A DNA stretch of 64,000 bases from Sediminibacterium goheungense (GCF_004361915.1 NZ_SNWP01000010.1:1142050-1206049); one strand, 5' to 3'; positions 45,672 to 54,405 are shown, counted from the stretch's first letter. Notes: generated by a model from the letters alone, not told the origin. Numbers and translations: made by a program.

Positions 45672-46705
45672 TGAAAAAATCAATTACATCCATCAGCAAA
45701 CTGCTCATACCGCTTACCGGCATCTTGAGTTGTTTCTACGCCGGTGCGCAGGATTTTACTTTTTCGCAGTTTTATGAGCAACCTCTGTTACGCAATCCTG
45801 CATTGGCTGGGATTTTTACAGGTGATATTCGGGTTTCACTTGCGCATAGGGATCAATGGGCAAGTGTTACAACCCCATTTCGTACTACTTCATTAAGCAT
45901 AGAACACAAACTACCGGTTGGTAATAAAAATGATCTGGTAACTGTAGCAGCACAGATGAGCCAGGATGGAGCGGGTGATATCAGGTTAAAAAGAACGCAT
46001 CTTTTACCTGCCATCAGTTATCATAAATCATTGAGTGATGAAAGAGACAGTTACCTCACCGCATCCTTTATGGGAGGCCCTGTATTCAGCCAGTTTGATC
46101 CTACCCAGTTGAAATTTGGTGATCAGTATCAGAATGGAAGCATTAATCAGGGAACCATGCAAACAATCAAATCATCTGGTTATTCGTACTGGGATCTTTC
46201 AGCTGGTTTATCCTATAATACTTCTTTCTCCGACAAAACAAGATTTTATATTGCCGCCGGTTTATCACATATTACCAATCCGGTTATTACATCCACAACT
46301 GGCAGCGTATCTGGATTTCTTTCTCCCAGAATGTCTGTTAACCTTGGTATCCATGCACCTTCTGGTGAAAGAGGCCATGTATTTGGATTCGCAGATTTGT
46401 TTACGCAAAATGGTAGTAAACAGGTACTGGGTGGATTAATGTATGGTATTAATATGAGGGAATATGATAACGGAGATCCAGATATTTTTTATGTAGGTAG
46501 TTTTATGCGATGGGGCGACGCTTTGATACCCGTTGTAAAAATAGAATTCAATCATTTGAGTATAGGAGTGAGTTACGATGTCAATATATCCAGGTTAAAA
46601 GTTGTCTCCAATTGGAGAGGTGGACTTGAAATGACCATTGCCTATCGGGGTTTTACGAAAATCCGCAATTCAATGATAGACAGGGTTAGGTGTACCCGCT
46701 TTTAG
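45671..46705 (+). CDS. PorP/SprF-family type IX secretion membrane protein
   Basis: The 344-residue protein has a signal peptide (GILSCFYAGAQ) and the PorP/SprF start FTFSQFYEQPLLRNPALAGIFTGDIRV, followed by a predicted beta-barrel with alternating aromatic strands (AYRGFTKIRNS near the end). Members of this family partner with large type-B sorted cargo to secrete or anchor them. The ATG shares a base with the TAA of the giant gene (TAATG), so translation is coupled. This pairing is well known from SprB/SprF. Confidence 0.92.
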   Translation: MKKSITSISKLLIPLTGILSCFYAGAQDFTFSQFYEQPLLRNPALAGIFTGDIRVSLAHRDQWASVTTPFRTTSLSIEHKLPVGNKNDLVTVAAQMSQDGAGDIRLKRTHLLPAISYHKSLSDERDSYLTASFMGGPVFSQFDPTQLKFGDQYQNGSINQGTMQTIKSSGYSYWDLSAGLSYNTSFSDKTRFYIAAGLSHITNPVITSTTGSVSGFLSPRMSVNLGIHAPSGERGHVFGFADLFTQNGSKQVLGGLMYGINMREYDNGDPDIFYVGSFMRWGDALIPVVKIEFNHLSIGVSYDVNISRLKVVSNWRGGLEMTIAYRGFTKIRNSMIDRVRCTRF

Positions 46706-46709
46706 CGTA

Positions 46710-47369
46710 TTACATAACAAACCAATAAGCGCCTATCTGACAAACACTACCCACCAGCAATCCGGTATATATTTCTTTTGATGTATGATCACTTACAATA
46801 AAACGACTACTGCACACAATACCCGTGAGCAAAGCGGTTGCCGCAATAGGCAGGCCCATTGGTAACCGATAATAGAATGAGAATAAAATCACCGCAGCCA
46901 ACGCACCACCCATTCCCATACCATGCAAGCTGATTTTAAAGAAATTATTGCAGACAAGTCCAAGTGAACTTGCGATAAAAATTCCCATAAAGAAAAACTT
47001 AAGTACGGCTGGTTGATCTGTAAAATTGCGGCTCAGATAATACATCCACCAGTAAAAAAACATGGTAATAACAAATGGAATAATTCTTTCTTTTTGCGTG
47101 CGAAGAAAAATACTCTCCGAAAATTTAAGCCTCCACAAAAGAAATACAGCAAAAGCTGGAAAGAATGCAGTGAGCCAGAACAAACCAAACAATCGCATTT
47201 TCAACTGCCAGATAGTAATACCTGCAAACTCATATGGCACTTCAAACATTAACAATAAAAAGATGTATGAAGGTATAAATAATGGATGCAGAACATATGA
47301 AACCAACTTGGCTAATAAGCGAATAATGAGCGGGTGCCTTTCTGTAACTGTATTCTCTGTTGCGTCCAT
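46710..47369 (-). CDS. Integral membrane protein, PAP2-like
   Basis: The product (219 residues from ATG 47369; ATG 47375 adds two) is polytopic with about six membrane segments. The stretches KISLHGMGMGGALAA and SSRFIVSDHTSKEIYTGLLVG recall the histidine-containing motifs of the PAP2 phosphatase superfamily, but the first PAP2 motif (KxxxxxxRP) is not evident (KERIIPF is the nearest). Activity is therefore uncertain. It lies downstream of rpoN on the same strand and is convergent with the PorP/SprF-like gene, with 4 bases between stops. Confidence 0.6.
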   Translation of the reverse strand: MDATENTVTERHPLIIRLLAKLVSYVLHPLFIPSYIFLLLMFEVPYEFAGITIWQLKMRLFGLFWLTAFFPAFAVFLLWRLKFSESIFLRTQKERIIPFVITMFFYWWMYYLSRNFTDQPAVLKFFFMGIFIASSLGLVCNNFFKISLHGMGMGGALAAVILFSFYYRLPMGLPIAATALLTGIVCSSRFIVSDHTSKEIYTGLLVGSVCQIGAYWFVM

Positions 47370-47434
47370 AATCATTTAATTCAAATGAATTGTTAGTCTC
47401 AACTAACAAATTATATATACCTTATTTCTGGTTC

Positions 47435-48925
47435 TCATAGCTCTTTTCGCAACCTGGCAACCGGTATATTCAATTGTTCACGGTATTTGGCTACTGTGCG
47501 TCGTGCAATATTATATCCTTTCTCTTGAAGCATATCAGTAAGCACTTCATCACTCAGTGGTTTGCGTTTATCTTCCGCTTCAATGATATCACTCAGAATT
47601 TTCTTTACCTCTCTTGTACTCACTTCTTCGCCACTATCGGTACTCAATGATTCACTAAAGAAAAACTTTAACCGGTAGGTGCCGAATTCTGTTTGTACAA
47701 ATTTGCTATTTGCCACACGGCTTACCGTAGAGATATCCAAACCGGTTAATTCGGCAATATCTTTCAGGATCATCGGCCGCATGGTTGTTTCATCGCCGGT
47801 AAGGAAAAATTCCTGCTGGTGCTTCATGATGGCACTCATCGTACCTATCAATGTATCCTGCCTTTGTTTGATCATGTCGATAAACCATTTGGCAGAATCA
47901 ATCTTCTGTTTAATAAACAATACTGCTTCTTTTTGCCTTTTATCTTTCTTGCTACCCTTATCATATTCCTTCAGCATATCGCGGTATCCCTCACTGATAC
48001 GCAGATCAGGGGCGTTTTTTGCATTGAGGGTAAGTTCAAGCTTGCCATTATTATTGATAATGAAGAAGTCGGGAACAATATAACTTTCGGCCTTATTGAT
48101 CTCACCAATATTACCACCTGGTTTCGGATTCAGTTTAATAATCTGGTTGATAACATCCCTTATCTGATCATCCGTCAGGTTAAGGCCACGCTGTATTTTC
48201 TCGTAATGCTTTTTGGTAAATTCATCAAAATATTTCGATAGTACCTGTATGGCCAGTTCAACAGCTATGCCTTCTGTTAACTTTCGCTTCAATTGCAGCA
48301 ATAAACATTCTTTCAGATCGCGTGCACAAACACCCGGTGGATCAAATTGCTGGATCTGTTGAATAATGGCTTCAATTTCTTTTTCATCCACAGATAATCC
48401 CTGTCTGAAAGCCAGATCATCTGAAATAGAAGTAAGCTCCCTGCGCAGGTATCCATCATCATCCAGACTACCTACCACCTGTTCAGCTATTTTATAATTA
48501 CGTTCATCTAACTCAAGCATTCCCAGCTGGTTTAATACCAATTCATGAAAGCTGGTTTCTACACGGATGGGTATTACCTTCTGGTCATCCATCTCCGGAT
48601 AATTATCATCCTTCATTTTATAATCAGCAATCTCACCATCATCATCCGTTACATATTCACTGATATCTATATTGTCATAATCTTCTTCACTGCCATCCCT
48701 TTCCATGTCCTCATCAGCAGAAGTTTCAAATTCATCCTGCATTTCATCCCCGAATTCATCTGCATGGCCTTCCTCATCCATTTCCAATGCCGGATTTTCC
48801 TCAAGTTCTTCCTTGATACGCTCCTCGAGATTGGCAGTAGGCACCTGCAACAGTTTCATTAACTGAATCTGCTGGGGCGACAGTTTTTGTAATAGTTTCT
48901 GTTGTAACGACTGGCTTAACGACAT
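47435..48925 (-). CDS. rpoN: RNA polymerase sigma-54 factor
   Basis: The 496-residue protein has the three sigma-54 regions: the glutamine-rich N-terminal activator region (SLQQKLLQKLSPQQIQLMKLLQ), an acidic linker (about residues 48-110), the core-binding region, and the DNA-binding region with HTH (DISTVSRVANSKFV) and the RpoN box ARRTVAKYRE near the C-terminus. It directs transcription from -24/-12 promoters and needs AAA+ activators; none is encoded in the window. The start MSLSQSLQQKL matches the family. Confidence 0.97.
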   Translation of the reverse strand: MSLSQSLQQKLLQKLSPQQIQLMKLLQVPTANLEERIKEELEENPALEMDEEGHADEFGDEMQDEFETSADEDMERDGSEEDYDNIDISEYVTDDDGEIADYKMKDDNYPEMDDQKVIPIRVETSFHELVLNQLGMLELDERNYKIAEQVVGSLDDDGYLRRELTSISDDLAFRQGLSVDEKEIEAIIQQIQQFDPPGVCARDLKECLLLQLKRKLTEGIAVELAIQVLSKYFDEFTKKHYEKIQRGLNLTDDQIRDVINQIIKLNPKPGGNIGEINKAESYIVPDFFIINNNGKLELTLNAKNAPDLRISEGYRDMLKEYDKGSKKDKRQKEAVLFIKQKIDSAKWFIDMIKQRQDTLIGTMSAIMKHQQEFFLTGDETTMRPMILKDIAELTGLDISTVSRVANSKFVQTEFGTYRLKFFFSESLSTDSGEEVSTREVKKILSDIIEAEDKRKPLSDEVLTDMLQEKGYNIARRTVAKYREQLNIPVARLRKEL

Positions 48926-49024
48926 AATTCAATCTCTATACTTGGGTGAATTGCTCTTCCATCAATTCAGCTTTAACATCTGCCGATCTTAAAACGCCGT
49001 AAATTTACATACAATCAATGCAAG

Positions 49025-49351
49025 ATGTTACCGAAACGAATTTGTTTGTTTGTGAATTTATTCCTAATTACCGGTATTGCAGGGAAAGCGCAAATGCGGA
49101 ACATCCCTGTTTTGCCCACCAAGACCATAACAGACAGCAGCAGTATAACGTCTTTTCGTTTATTACCCGAAGACTACTACACAAGAAACCTTTCTTTTTT
49201 TTGTAAAAAAGAGCTGCAGGTGGAAAAGATAACTAAAATTCCTCTGAGATTCAGATTAGGAAGCATAGAGCAGGTGAATTTTCTGGAGGGAAAGAACAGG
49301 CATTTTATGCCACCCTCATTGAGGCAATCATCCGGTCCTCAAAAACAATAA
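49025..49351 (+). CDS. Small secreted protein of unknown function
   Basis: The 108-residue product has a signal peptide (FVNLFLITGIAGKAQ) and a mature part with conserved-looking KKELQVEKITKIPLRFRLGS and VNFLEGK. I believe similar short proteins ending in an RFRLGS..VN.LEGK motif are common in Bacteroidota, but I cannot name a function. It is divergent from rpoN. Its last 47 bases overlap the 3' end of the convergent membrane protein gene. An alternative frame starting at 49018 has no signal peptide and is unlikely. Confidence 0.6.
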   Translation: MLPKRICLFVNLFLITGIAGKAQMRNIPVLPTKTITDSSSITSFRLLPEDYYTRNLSFFCKKELQVEKITKIPLRFRLGSIEQVNFLEGKNRHFMPPSLRQSSGPQKQ

Positions 49352-49823
49352 CCCTTTCCTTTAGTTGGGTTCGCAATGCAGAGAATAATTGCTGCTTGTC
49401 TTCTGTACTGATTGTAGCAAAAGGAATGGAGTCGGTAAAATAGGTAGACGTATACCTGATCGTAATACCCTCTTCACCAATAATTACTTTTTTAATATCC
49501 ATCCATGCAATTATTTGTTTTTCTTTTGCCTTATAACTTTCTACCGGTAATAACCAACTAATACCTGCATCATCAACCGTAACAAAACAATGATTGATTT
49601 TACTTTTCCTGTAACGCTTGACTACACGAATGGAGACTGAGATCAACAAAAAAATATGAACAAATGAAAACCAGTCGCGTCTTTCTCCATTGCCACTGAA
49701 TATCATGACAAAGTTGTACGCTATACCGATTAACATTACAAACAATAAAAACACTTCCACATAAAACCAGCCACTGAGCGGAACCCGTTTATAATAAGCC
49801 GTATATGTTTTGGCATCAGGCAT
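49305..49823 (-). CDS. Membrane protein of unknown function (YcxB-like)
   Basis: From ATG 49823 the protein has 172 residues: a polar start (MPDAKTYTAYYKRVPLSGWF), two membrane segments (about 20-38 and 50-65) and a C-terminal soluble domain (NHCFVTVDDAGISWLLPVES, then WMDIKKVIIGEEGITI). The small two-helix plus PH-like domain layout recalls YcxB-like proteins, but this is a loose match. A longer frame from 49895 runs inside the aminotransferase gene and is unlikely. It overlaps the aminotransferase stop by 8 bases, suggesting coupling. Confidence 0.6.
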   Translation of the reverse strand: MPDAKTYTAYYKRVPLSGWFYVEVFLLFVMLIGIAYNFVMIFSGNGERRDWFSFVHIFLLISVSIRVVKRYRKSKINHCFVTVDDAGISWLLPVESYKAKEKQIIAWMDIKKVIIGEEGITIRYTSTYFTDSIPFATISTEDKQQLFSALRTQLKERVIVFEDRMIASMRVA

Positions 49824-51033
49824 GTACAGTATTATTTGCCAGGACCTTACGAACAGCTGCTGCCAGTTTCTCACCTTTTTCCCTGATCTGCTCATCTGTC
49901 CATAATAAACTGATGGAAGTAGAAATACACCTGCTCATGATTGCGTCACTGGCTGTAAACTGTGCTGTTTGCAATTGCAACAATACCTGCTCCTGCTGTG
50001 CACTTAACCTATTCAGACTCGCAGCTGTTTTCAGGTGGTCCCATTTGCTGATATAATGCCAGTTATTGGCATACCAGTAAAAATTACCCGCCAATATACC
50101 CTGTTCTTTCAGTTCAGCCACCAGGGCCTTGGTAAGTGCTTCAGTTGGCAGGAACCAGCTTAGAAAGCTACAACTGTCACCTGCTTCATCGGGAACTTTT
50201 CTGAAACTTACTTCAGGAATGGCTTCGAGATATGCTCGTAATGCCTTGTTATTTTTTCGCTGGATGGATAAGAAGGTGTCCAATTTACGGATCTGTGCCA
50301 GACCAACAGCAGCATGCAGTTCACTGATCCTGAAATTATAACCAAGGTATGGGTGCAGATCTGCACCACGGTCTACTCCTTTATGATCATGACCATGATC
50401 GGTATAAGCATCTGATTTAACGTATACATCTTCATTGTTCGTCATCACCACACCACCTTCACCACAGGTAATGGTTTTTACAAAATCAAAAGAGAAAGTT
50501 CCTGCATCACCAATGGTTCCCAATGCTTTCCCTTTGTAGGTACCACCAATACTCTGGCAGGCATCTTCCAGTAATATCAGGTTATGTTCCCGGCAAATCT
50601 GTTTCAGTGCATCCAGATCGGCCATACTTCCGCACATGTGTACGGGCATTACGCATTTTGTTTTGGGGGTAATGGCAGCTTTTACTGCAGCCGGATCGAG
50701 GGTCAGGGTTTCATCAATATCAACCAGTACAGGGATGGCCCCTACACTGAGTACGGCTTCAAAACTGGCCACAAAGGTAAAAGAGGGCATAATCACTTCA
50801 TCGCCTGCACCAATATGTAATGCAGCCATAGCTGTGGTTAATGCGGCCGTACCACTCGATGTAAGTTGTGCATATTTGCACCCAAACACTTCTGTAATGG
50901 CTTTCTCCAGTTCCTGCGCCTTCCATATACCCTTACGGGGGCCATCAAAACCATAACGCATCAGGATGCCTGTTTCCAGTACATCATTCACTTCTTTTCT
51001 TTCCTCCGCACCAAAAAATTCAAAACCGGGCAT
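49816..51033 (-). CDS. DegT/DnrJ/EryC1/StrS-family PLP-dependent aminotransferase
   Basis: The 405-residue protein has the sugar aminotransferase core: LTSSGTAALTTAMAALHIGAGDEVIMPSFTF, then LLEDACQSIGGTYKG (PLP-binding Asp) and FSFDFVKTITCGEGG, with the lysine before TITCGEGG as the PLP Schiff-base residue. Family members aminate keto-sugars for surface glycans or natural products. No other sugar-nucleotide genes are nearby, so the substrate is open. The promoter-like TATTTTTG box lies 18 bases upstream, and the downstream membrane protein gene overlaps it. Confidence 0.92.
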   Translation of the reverse strand: MPGFEFFGAEERKEVNDVLETGILMRYGFDGPRKGIWKAQELEKAITEVFGCKYAQLTSSGTAALTTAMAALHIGAGDEVIMPSFTFVASFEAVLSVGAIPVLVDIDETLTLDPAAVKAAITPKTKCVMPVHMCGSMADLDALKQICREHNLILLEDACQSIGGTYKGKALGTIGDAGTFSFDFVKTITCGEGGVVMTNNEDVYVKSDAYTDHGHDHKGVDRGADLHPYLGYNFRISELHAAVGLAQIRKLDTFLSIQRKNNKALRAYLEAIPEVSFRKVPDEAGDSCSFLSWFLPTEALTKALVAELKEQGILAGNFYWYANNWHYISKWDHLKTAASLNRLSAQQEQVLLQLQTAQFTASDAIMSRCISTSISLLWTDEQIREKGEKLAAAVRKVLANNTVHA

Positions 51034-51050
51034 AATATTGATTTAGACAG

Positions 51051-51058
51051 CAAAAATA
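51051..51058 (-). promoter_or_regulatory. Putative -7 box of the aminotransferase operon
   Basis: On the minus strand this is TATTTTTG, an exact TAnnTTTG match, 18 bases before the ATG at 51033. The -33 region would fall at the edge of the adjacent inverted repeat. Confidence 0.4.
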
Positions 51059-51075
51059 GAAAGGAAATCTGAATG

Positions 51076-51144
51076 TCAGATATCAGATAGCAGATGGCAG
51101 ATTTATTTTCACATCTGAGATCTGCCATCTGAGATCATCAGATC
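51076..51144. repeat. Intergenic inverted repeat built from CAGATAT/CAGATGG words
   Basis: Left words (CAGATATCAGATAGCAGATGG, shortened here to the repeat unit CAGATnn) and right words (ATCTGAGATCTGCCATCTG) pair around a spacer of about 10 bases, with a perfect core CAGATGGCAGAT/ATCTGCCATCTG. It lies between divergent promoters of the aminotransferase and DsbA-like genes. Confidence 0.75.
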
Positions 51145-51151
51145 TCCTGCC

Positions 51152-51159
51152 TACCTTTG
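51152..51159 (+). promoter_or_regulatory. Putative -7 box of the DsbA-like gene
   Basis: TACCTTTG matches TAnnTTTG exactly and ends 4 bases before the ATG at 51164. Transcription from it should start at or next to the A of ATG, giving a leaderless message. The inverted repeat covers the expected -33 region. Confidence 0.5.
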
Positions 51160-51163
51160 CAAG

Positions 51164-51817
51164 ATGACGCCTACTTTATTCTATTGTTATGATGCCTATT
51201 GCGGCTGGTGCTATGGATTTAGCCCTGTAATGAAACAAATTCATGAACAGTTTCCACAACTGCCCGTTGAAGTGTTATCAGGTGGTATGATTTTACCGGA
51301 GGAGCCCGTATCTATTGCAGCTACTGCCGGCTATATACAGAAAGCCTATAAAACAGTTGAAGAATATACCGGTATTACATTTGGCCCCGATTATCTTTGG
51401 CACATTAATAATCCGGATCTGAGCGACTGGTTTCCGAATTCCGAGAAACCTGCTATTGCCCTTTGTATTTTTAAAGAATTTTATCCTGAAAAACAGGTGG
51501 TATTTGCCTCCGACCTACAGTTTGCACTTCATTTTGAAGGACGCGATCTTACCGATGATGAAGCCTATCGTCACCTGCTGGAGAAATACAGTATCAACCC
51601 TGAAACTTTTTATGAAAAATTAAAAAGTGATACTTACAAAGAACAGGCTTATTATGAATTTTCATTGGTAAAACAATTACAGGTTACCGGATACCCATGT
51701 GTATTACTACAGGTAAATGAATCGAAGTTCCATTTACTGGCACGCGGTTTCACAGATTATGAAACCCTGGAAGCCAGACTTATCAATGTACTGAAGGAGC
51801 TGAATGAAGACCAATGA
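51164..51817 (+). CDS. DsbA-family (thioredoxin-fold) protein
   Basis: The 217-residue protein has an N-terminal redox motif CGWC (residues 13-16) in FYCYDAYCGWCYGFSP, a helical insertion and the cis-proline region VTGYPCVLLQ near residue 180. This matches the cytoplasmic DsbA/FrnE-like branch. No signal peptide is seen. It could act as a thiol-disulfide isomerase or a glutathione-linked isomerase-type enzyme; the substrate is unknown. Confidence 0.85.
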   Translation: MTPTLFYCYDAYCGWCYGFSPVMKQIHEQFPQLPVEVLSGGMILPEEPVSIAATAGYIQKAYKTVEEYTGITFGPDYLWHINNPDLSDWFPNSEKPAIALCIFKEFYPEKQVVFASDLQFALHFEGRDLTDDEAYRHLLEKYSINPETFYEKLKSDTYKEQAYYEFSLVKQLQVTGYPCVLLQVNESKFHLLARGFTDYETLEARLINVLKELNEDQ

Positions 51818-51899
51818 TTCCGCAAGAAAACGTTAAGATATAAGAGCGGCTTCCGAATTTTCTTTACAGATCATAGCTTACCCTTTGAAACCTATTTAC

Positions 51900-53021
51900 A
51901 TGAAACAAATTTTTACGATTACGCTTTCCCTGCTTTCCTATGCAGCACTTTCGCAGAATGTAAGCATGGATTTTGAAAAATATGAACCGAAAAGTAACCT
52001 TGTTGTGCCGGAACATAAAATCACCAGGGCTAAATTCCCTTTTATTGATGTACACAATCACCAGTTCAATATGCCTTCACAGGATGTAAAGACATTGCTC
52101 AAACAAATGGATGAACTGAATATGCGTGTAATGGTAAACCTGAGCGGAAGAGGATTCAAATCTGTAAATGGTCAGTTTGGTTTACAGGACCCACAATACC
52201 TGGCAGATGCCATCGCCAATGCAAAAAAAGCGACCCCCAACCGAATCATCCATTTTACCAATGTGTCTTTTATTGGTGTGGGGGAACCAGGCTGGACAGA
52301 AAAAGCGTTGAAAGAATTGGAGAATGATGTGAAAGCCGGTGCCAACGGGTTGAAAGTATACAAGAACCTTGGTTTCAATTTTAAGGACAATACCGGAAAG
52401 CTATTACGCATCGATGATCCCAGACTGGACCCCATCTGGGCGAAATGCGGTGAACTGAAAATACCTGTATTGATCCATAGTGCCGACCCTGAACCTTTCT
52501 GGCAGCCACTTGATGATAAAAATGAACGCTGGCTCGAACTCGCTACCAGACCCGACAGAAAAAGAAACAATACAGATCCGGCTCCATGGTCAGATTTAAT
52601 TCAACAGCAACACAATATCTTTAAACGTCATCCAAAAACGAATTTTATTGCTGCACATTTTGGCTGGTATCCGAATGATCTTGCCAAACTTGGCAGTCTC
52701 TTAGATGCCATGCCCAATATGTATGTTGAATTTGGTGCCGTGATTGCGGAACTGGGTCGCCAGCCAAGAATGGCCAAAGCTTTTTTCGACAAATATCAGG
52801 ACAGAATTATGTTTGGAAAAGATAGCTGGGTACCTGATGAATATGCCACCTATTTCAGGGTACTGGAAACAACAGATGAATATTTCCCTTACCACAAAAA
52901 ATACCATGCTTTCTGGAAAATGTATGGAATGGGATTAAGTGATGATGTATTGAAGAAAGTTTATTACAAAAACGCATTGCGTATTATTCCGAATATTGAT
53001 AAAACTTTATTTCCTGATTAG
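51900..53021 (+). CDS. Secreted amidohydrolase-superfamily protein
   Basis: From ATG 51900 the protein has 373 residues and a signal peptide (MKQIFTITLSLLSYAALSQ). An amidohydrolase (TIM-barrel) domain follows, with FPFIDVHNHQF (HxH metal motif), VLIHSADPEPFW, NFIAAHFGWYP and a late Asp in IMFGKDSWVPDE. These match the amidohydrolase-2 group, which includes decarboxylases and lactonases. An in-frame ATG at 51885 would only extend the signal peptide by five residues. It is probably periplasmic; the substrate is unknown. Confidence 0.88.
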   Translation: MKQIFTITLSLLSYAALSQNVSMDFEKYEPKSNLVVPEHKITRAKFPFIDVHNHQFNMPSQDVKTLLKQMDELNMRVMVNLSGRGFKSVNGQFGLQDPQYLADAIANAKKATPNRIIHFTNVSFIGVGEPGWTEKALKELENDVKAGANGLKVYKNLGFNFKDNTGKLLRIDDPRLDPIWAKCGELKIPVLIHSADPEPFWQPLDDKNERWLELATRPDRKRNNTDPAPWSDLIQQQHNIFKRHPKTNFIAAHFGWYPNDLAKLGSLLDAMPNMYVEFGAVIAELGRQPRMAKAFFDKYQDRIMFGKDSWVPDEYATYFRVLETTDEYFPYHKKYHAFWKMYGMGLSDDVLKKVYYKNALRIIPNIDKTLFPD

Positions 53022-53032
53022 TGTAAATAATA

Positions 53033-53081
53033 AGCCACAGATACATTAGATTACTGAAATATAATCTGTTCATCTGTGGCT
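53033..53081. terminator. Hairpin between convergent genes
   Basis: AGCCACAGAT (53033-53042) pairs with ATCTGTGGCT (53072-53081), and an inner AGATTA/TAATCT pair extends the stem. It sits 12 bases after the amidohydrolase stop and 13 before the stop of the convergent small gene, so it may end both transcripts, although T-runs are weak. Confidence 0.55.
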
Positions 53082-53093
53082 CATAAAATTTAC

Positions 53094-53315
53094 TTATTCT
53101 TCTATTAATGGATTGCGTTCTTTTTTCTTGAAACGCTCCAAAAAACTTTCAGGAAACAAAAGACATAAACCTTCATAGGAAAATACTGTCAAAAAAATTG
53201 CCCCGATAAATTCAAATTTATCCGCGTTGGGTAATAAGAAAAAACAGATCACCGAACCAATAAGTAAAACAAGTAAAATTTTACCCGGTATTGATATAGC
53301 TTTCCATTTCTTCAT
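53094..53315 (-). CDS. Small two-pass membrane protein of unknown function
   Basis: From ATG 53315 the protein has 73 residues: a basic start (MKKWKAISIPGK), two membrane segments (ILLVLLIGSVICFFLL and FIGAIFLTVFSYEGLCLLF) and a charged tail (SFLERFKKKERNPLIEE). I do not recognise a family. A longer frame from 53330 adds only MYIYC. It is a single gene between two hairpins. Confidence 0.5.
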   Translation of the reverse strand: MKKWKAISIPGKILLVLLIGSVICFFLLPNADKFEFIGAIFLTVFSYEGLCLLFPESFLERFKKKERNPLIEE

Positions 53316-53392
53316 ACAATAAATATACAAAAAAATACAGGTATTGAACCTGATTTTATGTTAAACCTGGGTTCAGGGAAATCCTCTTTAAC

Positions 53393-53428
53393 CCTTTCTG
53401 CAAAGGGCTCTAACTCAATGCAGAAAGG
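53393..53428. repeat. Small imperfect inverted repeat after the DinB gene
   Basis: CCTTTCTGC (53393-53401) and GCAGAAAGG (53420-53428) pair around an 18-base spacer, with some further pairing outside. It follows the DinB-type stop by about 20 bases on the minus strand. It could be a terminator without a T-run or a short member of the word-repeat group. Confidence 0.4.
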
Positions 53429-53446
53429 ATCTTCAGAAGAAAGAGA

Positions 53447-53983
53447 TTAAAAGAGTTTCTCAGCCGGTGGTGTTACCCCTTGAAAACGAATATAAATAGT
53501 ACACTGACCGCGGTGGTGGGTCTGGTGCTCATGTGCCTTCAAGATCCAGCTGAGTCTTGATTCATTCAGGTTGCCTCTTTTTACCAGCTCACTCAAAGTA
53601 GCAGCATTCATTTCCTTGATACCATTGATGGCAAAATCATAAGAGGCATTCACATAGTAAGTCACAGAATCCTTAGACTGTGCAGTTGCCGATTTTTCCA
53701 TATTGTACCCAGGATATATCCTTGTCTTACCGGTACCGTTGGCACTCAGTCCGATGGTACCCTGTGCCAGATGGAGCATTTGTTCGGAGAAGCTACGGAT
53801 ACCATCTACAGGCTTAGCCGTGTATTTATCAGCTGGCATGGCTGCGAGATATTCTGCTGTATAAGCTTTTGCCCTCTCCCAGTCTTTGATGAGTTGTGCT
53901 TTCAATGAATCATTGTTGAATTGTGCATTTGCCTGTTGTGTTACAAAAAACAGTAAGCCTGCGATGGCCATCATTTTTTTCAT
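53447..53983 (-). CDS. Secreted DinB-like protein
   Basis: The 178-residue protein has a signal peptide (MKKMMAIAGLLFFVTQQANAQ) and a four-helix DinB/YfiT-type fold: YTAEYLAAMPADKYTAKPVDGIRSF, HLAQGTIG with a metal-binding-type His, and AHEHQTHHRGQCTIYIRFQGV with the HxxxHxGQ-like pair. DinB-fold proteins are metal-binding thiol-transferase or hydrolase-like enzymes; export to the periplasm is common in Bacteroidota. It is the last gene of a four-gene minus-strand run starting at 55437. Confidence 0.85.
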   Translation of the reverse strand: MKKMMAIAGLLFFVTQQANAQFNNDSLKAQLIKDWERAKAYTAEYLAAMPADKYTAKPVDGIRSFSEQMLHLAQGTIGLSANGTGKTRIYPGYNMEKSATAQSKDSVTYYVNASYDFAINGIKEMNAATLSELVKRGNLNESRLSWILKAHEHQTHHRGQCTIYIRFQGVTPPAEKLF

Positions 53984-54009
53984 GGTGTAGTTATTATGTG
54001 ATTAAATTT

Positions 54010-54390
54010 TTATTGAGGTACATTGTGCAAAGCCACGCGGTTTCCTTCACTATCGAGGAATACTGCCATATAGCCATACTCAGGTGATATTTCTGTTTTG
54101 GGCACCAGTATTTTTCCGCCGGCAGCTTCTACCCTGTCCAATACCATCTGCAGATCGGGATTGGCATTCAGGTATACCAGCGGACCATGTGTAACAGAAG
54201 GCTGGTGAAATCCTCCGCTATCACATAAAGCGCCGGCAACTGAATCTGGGCTCTCTACAGGAAACATCCTCATTTTTAAATGCGGAAAATCAAGTGGTAT
54301 CATACTGAAACCAAAAATGGTTTCATAAAAATGCTGGGCCCGGTTAATATCGGTTACCGGAATTTCAAACCAGCTGATAGCATGTTTCAT
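54010..54390 (-). CDS. VOC-family (glyoxalase/bleomycin-resistance fold) protein
   Basis: The 126-residue protein begins MKHAISWFEIPVTDINRAQHFYETIFGFSM and ends YGYMAVFLDSEGNRVALHN, the two beta-alpha-beta halves of a single VOC domain. A glutamate and histidine metal pattern typical of active members is only partly visible, so enzyme activity is uncertain. It lies between the ankyrin and DinB-like genes, with short gaps that suggest cotranscription. Confidence 0.85.
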   Translation of the reverse strand: MKHAISWFEIPVTDINRAQHFYETIFGFSMIPLDFPHLKMRMFPVESPDSVAGALCDSGGFHQPSVTHGPLVYLNANPDLQMVLDRVEAAGGKILVPKTEISPEYGYMAVFLDSEGNRVALHNVPQ

Positions 54391-54405
54391 AATAAAGTAT
54401 TGGGT

